DNA from: Streptomyces stelliscabiei | Lineage (GTDB): Bacteria; Actinomycetota; Actinomycetes; Streptomycetales; Streptomycetaceae | Direction of reading: 5' to 3' | Assembly (NCBI RefSeq): GCF_014873495.1 | Contig: NZ_JADBGF010000001.1 | Location: 4,588,001 to 4,652,000 of the forward strand | DNA: 64,000 nt | Shown here: positions 59,477-64,000 of the stretch, one piece after another | How positions within the stretch are numbered: the stretch's first letter is position 1 | Layout of the letters: each line of letters begins with the position of its first letter | Position numbers and translations under genes: made by a program | Notes under the pieces: model-generated | Told to the model about the DNA's origin: nothing | The model's database searches: none | The model's input: only the letters and a program-made list of their open reading frames with translations

Positions 59477-60169
59477 TCAGCCCTTCTTGGGGCGCCGGAC
59501 GCGCACGGCCAGGGCGGGCTGCCGGGCCAGGCCCAGGGACGCCACGGCTTCGCCCAGCTCGGCGTCCAGGTCCGCGCGGACCTCCTCGAGACCGCGGAAA
59601 TGCGCCTGGGCCCGGGCCTTCACCTTCCGGCGGCCGACGGCGACCTGTGCCGACTGGACCCCGGGCACCTGCATGGCCCGGTCGCGCAGAACCAGGGCGG
59701 CGGCGCGGCGGTCGAGCCCGGCTCGGACGTCCTCCGTCCCGGGGATGCCGGTGGGCCGCCGCATGGGCAGCAGCCGGCGCAGTCCCGGCGTCACCGCCAG
59801 CAGGAAGAGCCACAGGCCGAGGGCCATCGCCACCGCGGCCCCGACGATCATCCAGACGTCGTCCAGGGGCCGTGTGGCCAGTTCCTCGGCGAGCCGCCGC
59901 CGCCATTCCATCGCGGTGCGGCCCGCCCGCACCGCGACCACGTCGTACAGGAGAAGTCCGACGGCCGCGGCGGACAGCAGGGCTGCCAAGGCCGCGGGAA
60001 TCCGCCGCGACGACCAGAAACGGCGCGCCGACCGGCCTGATCCGTCGATCGCCTTCGTCGCGCCCTCGGCCGCCCCAGGAGTGCCGTCGGCGGGCGGAGC
60101 CGCCGTCTGTCCCGGGCCGGAGGAGAGGTCGCTGCCACCGGCCGACTGCCGCGAGGTGTTCGCGCTCAT
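59477..60169 (-). CDS. DUF6286-like membrane protein
   Basis: 230 residues from ATG 60169. A disordered Ser/Gly-rich N-terminus of 50 residues precedes two membrane helices (IPAALAALLSAAAVGLLLYD; MIVGAAVAMALGLWLFLLAV). The C-terminal domain reads AGLDRRAAALVLRDRAMQVPG then VQSAQVAVGRRKVKARAQA, again with Asp23-like strands. ATG 60169 overlaps the upstream stop by four bases. It is part of the Asp23 operon. Confidence 0.75.
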   Translation of the reverse strand: MSANTSRQSAGGSDLSSGPGQTAAPPADGTPGAAEGATKAIDGSGRSARRFWSSRRIPAALAALLSAAAVGLLLYDVVAVRAGRTAMEWRRRLAEELATRPLDDVWMIVGAAVAMALGLWLFLLAVTPGLRRLLPMRRPTGIPGTEDVRAGLDRRAAALVLRDRAMQVPGVQSAQVAVGRRKVKARAQAHFRGLEEVRADLDAELGEAVASLGLARQPALAVRVRRPKKG

Positions 60170-60612
60170 CTCACCCTCTCCCGGTCCGTGTGCCGCGTAT
60201 GAGCCGAGTGCAGGCGCTCGACCGATACCGCGAGGTCGGACACCTCCATGCCGGCCCATGCCCTGACACGTTCGGTGACCTCGCGGCGCACCGCGGCGCA
60301 CTGCTCGCCGATGTCGGACGGGTAGCCGAGCTCGACGGTGATGTGCAGCCGTGCCTCGCCGAGCACCGCCCGCAGTCCGGCGGCGGACTCGGCGTCCCGT
60401 GCCGCGCCGGTCCGTTCCGGCGCCTGCCGTACGGAAGTGCTCACGTGCGGCGTCCGGCGGCCGGGGGGTACGTGGCCGGACGAGTCGGCGAACCGGCTCA
60501 GCGTCTCGCGCGCCACCCGGGCAGCGATCTTCGCGACGACCCGGTCGGTCACGGCGGTCGCTCCGCGCTCCCCGCGGGGGACGCCCGGGCGCTCATCGGC
60601 TTCGCCGCTCAC
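60166..60612 (-). CDS. Asp23/Gls24-family envelope stress protein (second copy)
   Basis: 148 residues (MSGEADERPGVPRGERGATA). The Asp23 fold is visible in ATAVTDRVVAKIAARVARET near the start and ARLHITVELGYPSDIGEQCA then MEVSDLAVSVERLH later. A 35-residue insertion (SSGHVPPGRRTPHVSTS) separates the halves. It overlaps its neighbours by four bases on each side, so the cassette is tightly coupled. Confidence 0.82.
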   Translation of the reverse strand: MSGEADERPGVPRGERGATAVTDRVVAKIAARVARETLSRFADSSGHVPPGRRTPHVSTSVRQAPERTGAARDAESAAGLRAVLGEARLHITVELGYPSDIGEQCAAVRREVTERVRAWAGMEVSDLAVSVERLHSAHTRHTDRERVR

Positions 60613-60836
60613 CGCCGCCAGTCTCCCCGAGCCTGTCGCCGGTCGTCACGGATCCGATCCTGCCGGTCCCGGCGGCGGACGAAGTCGCCCGGTTCGAGAT
60701 CACCCTCCATGAACCGCCCGATGACGAGACCGACGAGGCCCAGCACCAGCACCAGCAGGAAAGCCCAGAAGTCACCGAAATACGCGGCGAACCCCAGCGC
60801 CATTCCGGCCATCAAGCCCACCACGGCCCTGCTCAT
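60609..60836 (-). CDS. Small membrane protein, DUF2273-like
   Basis: 75 residues from ATG 60836, six bases after AAGGAG. Two helices (VVGLMAGMALGFAAYFGDFW; FLLVLVLGLVGLVIGRFM) are followed by a very basic tail (RRRDRQDRIRDDRRQARGD). Proteins of this type accompany Asp23 genes in many Gram-positive bacteria. Its stop overlaps the next start (ATGA). Confidence 0.78.
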   Translation of the reverse strand: MSRAVVGLMAGMALGFAAYFGDFWAFLLVLVLGLVGLVIGRFMEGDLEPGDFVRRRDRQDRIRDDRRQARGDWRR

Positions 60837-60872
60837 TTCGCGCTCCTTCACTCAAGCGGGCTGCCGCCCCGG

Positions 60873-61307
60873 CTACTGGATCCGCTGCCGCTCCTCCCCT
60901 TGGTCCTCTTCGTCGTCCGGCAGTTTCACGTCGCTGACCGTGATGTTGACCTCCACGACGTCCCGACCCGCCATCCGCTCCACGGCGGAGATCACGTTCT
61001 CCCGCACCGTGGCGGCCACGTCCGTGATCGAGACGCCGTAGTCGACGACGAGCTCCAGATCGATGGCGGCCTGCAGCTCTCCGACCTCGACGCTCACCCC
61101 GCGCGTGGCGGACTTGCCGCTGCCGGCGCCGGGCATCCGCTCCCGCATGGATCCCATCGAGCGGGCGAATCCGCTGCCCAGGGCATAGACGCCGCGGACT
61201 TCCTGTGCCGCCATTCCGGCGATCTTCTCCACCACCACATCGGCGATGGTCGTCCGGCCGCGAGAACCGGGCGCAGCGCCGAGCCTGACGCCGGTGTTCT
61301 CAGTCAT
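60873..61307 (-). CDS. Asp23/Gls24-family envelope stress protein (first copy)
   Basis: 144 residues from ATG 61307 with GAGGAA upstream. The full Asp23 pattern is present: TTIADVVVEKIAGMAAQEVR, GVSVEVGELQAAIDLELVVD and YGVSITDVAATVRENVISAV, then VVEVNITVSDVKLPDDEED. Asp23 proteins coat the inside of the membrane and respond to cell-wall stress. First gene of the five-gene cassette. Confidence 0.87.
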   Translation of the reverse strand: MTENTGVRLGAAPGSRGRTTIADVVVEKIAGMAAQEVRGVYALGSGFARSMGSMRERMPGAGSGKSATRGVSVEVGELQAAIDLELVVDYGVSITDVAATVRENVISAVERMAGRDVVEVNITVSDVKLPDDEEDQGEERQRIQ

Positions 61308-61352
61308 CGGGATATTCCTCCCTCGCGAGGCCACAGAGCACTCATTACTCGG

Positions 61353-61358
61353 ATTATA
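61353..61358 (-). promoter_or_regulatory. Possible -10 element of the Asp23 operon
   Basis: TATAAT on the minus strand, about 46 bases before the first start codon, in an AT-rich pocket. A -35 match is poor, so an alternative sigma factor or activator may be involved. Confidence 0.3.
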
Positions 61359-61509
61359 GTCTTTTTAGTACCTTTTGCCTGAATATAGAGTGTGAGACAG
61401 GGTGGTCCGACGAGTGGCCTGAGGCGCCTGCCCCGAGGTCGCGCGGACACCTCGGGCAGAGCGCCGCGGGAAGAGAACCGCAGCCGTGGAGAAGAAGGGT
61501 GAGAGGCCG

Positions 61510-62316
61510 GTGACCGAGGCGTGGACGCAGGCAGTACGAAGCCAGCTTGGCCTGGGCCGGCTGCTCCCGCTCGGCGGGCCCCCCGACGGGACGTGGATCA
61601 CCGAGCAAGCGGCCGTCCAGGCCCTCGGGCGCACTGCCGCCGAGGTCCCCGGCGTCCGACTGGAGTCCCTGCGCATCGGGTCGGCGCCGCTCCAACCCGT
61701 GTCCGAGCCTGCCGTCCGTCCGCCGGCCAGCGCGCTACCGCCTGGCCCGCTCACCATCGATGCCGCCTTCGCCGCATCCCTCGTACGGCCGCTGCCGGAG
61801 ACCGCCGACGAATTGAGGAGCGCGCTGCTGGGCGCGGCCGCTGAACGGCTCGGGCTGGCCACGGTGACGGCTGACATGCGCGTAACGGATCTCGTTGAGG
61901 TCCCGGAGGCGGGCATGACGTCTCCGACCGCGGCGACGGCCATGAGGCCCACACCGGAAGCCGCGGCCGAGCAGGGCTCGCCTCCGGTGACCGGAACAGG
62001 GTCCATGCGGGGACTCGTCGGGGAGCTGGCGGACATCGCAGCGGGTGTGCCGGGCGTCGCCCACCTCACCGCCGTGCTGGGCAGCCGCCCGGTCAGGGTG
62101 GAGGACCATGATGATCCACCCGGCCGACACATCGAGGTTCACCTCGCGGTCGCCCCCGGACACCATCCATTGCAAGTCGCCCGCGCCGTCCGGGACGCGG
62201 TGGCCGAGGCAGCCACCACTGACACCTCGGGCCCGGTCACCGTCGCCGCCCTCATCACGGAAACCGCGGCCTGGCGACGGACCTCGCCGGTCACCGTGAT
62301 GAGTGCCCCTCAGTGA
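61510..62316 (+). CDS. 'P10-family' hypothetical protein linked to Asp23 genes
   Basis: 268 residues from GTG 61510; a GTG at 61486 could add eight residues. It begins VTEAWTQAVRSQLGLGRLLP. It contains two related regions (AAEVPGVRLESLRIG; AAGVPGVAHLTAVLG), each reminiscent of an Asp23 strand-helix unit, separated by a Pro/Ala-rich linker. Homologues are annotated in Streptomyces as nucleopolyhedrovirus P10 family, a name without functional meaning. It is divergent from the Asp23 operon and likely part of the same system. Confidence 0.72.
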   Translation: MTEAWTQAVRSQLGLGRLLPLGGPPDGTWITEQAAVQALGRTAAEVPGVRLESLRIGSAPLQPVSEPAVRPPASALPPGPLTIDAAFAASLVRPLPETADELRSALLGAAAERLGLATVTADMRVTDLVEVPEAGMTSPTAATAMRPTPEAAAEQGSPPVTGTGSMRGLVGELADIAAGVPGVAHLTAVLGSRPVRVEDHDDPPGRHIEVHLAVAPGHHPLQVARAVRDAVAEAATTDTSGPVTVAALITETAAWRRTSPVTVMSAPQ

Positions 62317-62607
62317 TCGGCCGGCCCCTCTTCATCGGCCGCCCCCGGTTCTTCCCTTAAAGTGCGCGTGCGCGGACCGCTCCGCTGGCCCTGTCCTGCC
62401 GCGGTGTGAGACCTGCCTGGCAGGGAACCCGCATGCGGACGAAGGGTGTGCGCTGCCGCCGACAGACGAAGCAGACGTCGTCCTTGCTCCGCGGTCGCGC
62501 GATGTGCATCCGCAACGGCGGAAGCGCGTCCCTGCCTGTGGGCCGGTCTCAGCAACTTCCGAGGCGGCGCCTGACCATCTGCCTCCTTCGGAGAGAGTCT
62601 CAGCAAC

Positions 62608-63651
62608 ATGACCACAAACACCACGGTCCGCCCCCCGCCCTTGGAGAGGTCCGGCAGTGACTTTGCCCGGTTGTCGAGAAAGATCGCTGATGCCGGCCTG
62701 CTGGGGCGCCGTCCCGGCTATTACGCAGTGCGGATCACCGTGGTGGCCGCGCTCTACGTCGGTGGGTGGGCCGCCGTCGCGCTCATAGGCGACAGTTGGT
62801 GGACGCTGACCGTCGCCGGCTTCCTGGCCGTCGTCTTCGGCCAGGTCGCCCTGATCGCCCATGACGCGGCCCACCGCCAGGTGTTCCGGCGGCGCCGGGC
62901 CAGCGAGGTGTCCGGCCGGATCGCCGGTGCCGGTGTCGGGATGGGCTACGGGTGGTGGCAGGACAAACACACCCGCCATCACGCCAACCCCAACCATGAG
63001 GCACTCGACCCTGACCTCGACCCCGACCTGCTGGTCTGGTCCCAGGATCAGGCCCGGGCCGCCAAGGGGCTCCCCCGCCTGATCGGCCGCTGGCAGGCGT
63101 TCCTGTTCTTTCCGCTCCTCACGCTGGAGGGCTTCAACCTGCACGTGTCGAGCATGAAGGCGCTGGCCAATCGCTCGCTGAAGCACCGAGGGCTCGACGG
63201 GGCGCTGCTGTTCGGGCACTTCGTCGCCTATCTGAGCGTCCTGTTCTGGCTGCTGCCGCCCGGCATGGCGATCGCCTTCCTCGCCGTCCACCAGTGCCTG
63301 TTCGGCGTCTACCTCGGCTCCCTCTTCGCGCCCAACCACAAGGGCATGCCGATCCTGACCGGCGAAGACCGCCCGGACTTCCTGCGCCGCCAAGTGCTCA
63401 CCTCGCGCAACGTCAGCGGCGGCCGGCTCACCGACATCGCACTGGGCGGACTGAACCACCAGATCGAGCACCACCTGTTCCCCAGCATGCCCAGCCCCAA
63501 CCTGCGCAAGGCCCGGACCGTCGTCCGGCGCTACTGTGAGGAGCTGGGCGTGGACTACGTGGAGACCGGGCTGATCACCTCCTACCGGCTGGCCCTCACC
63601 AGTCTCCATCAGGCCGGAGCACCGCTCAGGCACCCCCACGTCCCCGCCTAG
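62608..63651 (+). CDS. Membrane fatty-acid desaturase
   Basis: 347 residues with the three histidine boxes of the di-iron desaturases: HDAAH at 85-89, HTRHH at 121-125 and HQIEHH at 284-289. There are four predicted helices in two pairs. It resembles the acyl-lipid/linoleoyl (front-end or DesA3-like) group. It would introduce a double bond into membrane lipids, adjusting fluidity. GGAGAGAG lies about ten bases before ATG 62608. The 291-base gap before it shows no gene. Confidence 0.9.
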   Translation: MTTNTTVRPPPLERSGSDFARLSRKIADAGLLGRRPGYYAVRITVVAALYVGGWAAVALIGDSWWTLTVAGFLAVVFGQVALIAHDAAHRQVFRRRRASEVSGRIAGAGVGMGYGWWQDKHTRHHANPNHEALDPDLDPDLLVWSQDQARAAKGLPRLIGRWQAFLFFPLLTLEGFNLHVSSMKALANRSLKHRGLDGALLFGHFVAYLSVLFWLLPPGMAIAFLAVHQCLFGVYLGSLFAPNHKGMPILTGEDRPDFLRRQVLTSRNVSGGRLTDIALGGLNHQIEHHLFPSMPSPNLRKARTVVRRYCEELGVDYVETGLITSYRLALTSLHQAGAPLRHPHVPA

Positions 63652-63731
63652 AGAGGCGCTGCCGCAGCCATCGGTGCCCGTGATGTGGTGTCGGACCACG
63701 CACGTCGGTCCAGAGCACGGCTGTTCGACGC

Positions 63732-63779
63732 TGTCGAAGAGCCGACCGCTCTGCGACTCGCCCCTGAGCCCGGCGAACA
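63732..63779 (-). pseudogene. 48-bp integrase scrap
   Basis: Matches the integrase gene at 35594-35640 at 44 of 47 positions plus one extra base. It corresponds to the segment VRRAQAELQSGRLFD of that protein. Homology ends sharply on both sides. Confidence 0.65.
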
Positions 63780-63973
63780 ATAAGCCGTGCAAGGTCACTC
63801 GAGACCGACCAATGGCGACCGATGGGGCCGGATGAGCCGCCCCGCGACCAACGAAACCACAGGTCAGAGGCGCCCTGCCAGAGGCGTTTCCGCCCAGGGC
63901 TCGCCGTACGGCAAGATGGGCCGCTTCGTTCCGCCGGCGGCAGCGCCGCCTAGCACGTCCTGGAGGGACTTGC

Positions 63974-64000
63974 GTGCTCAATGCTGTTTCGGGCGGGCAC
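63974..64000 (+). CDS. Possible start of a gene running off the window
   Basis: GTG 63974 is five bases after GGAGGGA and is followed by nine open codons (LNAVSGGH). Too short to identify. Confidence 0.3.

Noticed and set aside
58552..61382. An 829-codon ORF and others on the plus strand across the Asp23 operon
   Set aside because: They are Arg/Pro-rich shadow frames opposite five coupled genes with good start sites.
62332..63981. A 549-codon minus-strand ORF opposite the desaturase
   Set aside because: Low-complexity shadow; the desaturase has all three histidine boxes.

Overview
The window is chromosomal DNA of a Streptomyces (or very close relative). The evidence is GC-rich codon use with many GTG and TTG starts, an HrdD-type sigma factor with a SigR-type promoter, a pSAM2-like integrative element, DUF6227 and 'P10-family' proteins, and Asp23 cassettes. 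From memory, the left 34 kb resembles the neighbourhood of hrdD in S. coelicolor (fruRKA, hrdD, mscL, a lipoprotein L,D-transpeptidase). This was not checked against any database.

Layout. 0-35 kb is conserved core DNA: a cation/proton antiporter (5' cut off by the window edge), an MFS carrier, an FmdB zinc ribbon behind a CIRCE-like operator, methylthioadenosine phosphorylase, a SAF protein, MscL, LtrA, a P1-family peptidase, an L,D-transpeptidase, a DUF6227 protein, and the fruR-fruK-fruA operon with three operator-like palindromes. It continues with an MFS/WYL-regulator pair, hrdD, an acetyltransferase, a DODA dioxygenase/MarR pair, an MFS/TetR pair, an M6-like secreted protease, a double IclR regulator, a three-gene ABC exporter and an ABC-2-like membrane protein. 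None of these genes shows a frameshift. The gaps between them often hold short GC-rich tandem repeats.

35.0-52.8 kb is an island at tRNA-Arg(CCT). The 43-bp 3' end of the tRNA is repeated exactly at 35036, 47380 and 52774, each copy followed by a hairpin terminator. Shorter anticodon-like scars lie at 44004, 44715 and 46301. The left part is a decayed actinomycete integrative element: frameshifted integrase, xis, repSA, spd genes and a tra gene cut down by deletion. The rest looks like stacked end pieces of further elements, each with one or two small cargo genes, then integrase arm-type repeats, then a core. Cargo includes a membrane-anchored AlbA/Schlafen protein with two other membrane proteins, a RelE/Phd toxin-antitoxin pair, a CHAT protease with a damaged partner, and a secreted two-repeat lectin.

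52.8-58.2 kb is a transition zone: an ECF sigma factor with a CU044_5270-type membrane partner, then more truncated genes, single-base indels and a chimeric ORF.

58.3-63.7 kb is an envelope-stress-like cassette with two Asp23 proteins, a DUF6286-like protein, an AmaP-like anchor, a small membrane protein and a divergent P10-family protein, followed by a fatty-acid desaturase. A 48-bp scrap of integrase sequence reappears at 63.7 kb.

At least seven single-base indels are inferred, nearly all in or beside short homopolymer runs. All lie between 36 and 57.1 kb, which points to real decay of mobile DNA more than to uniform sequencing error.
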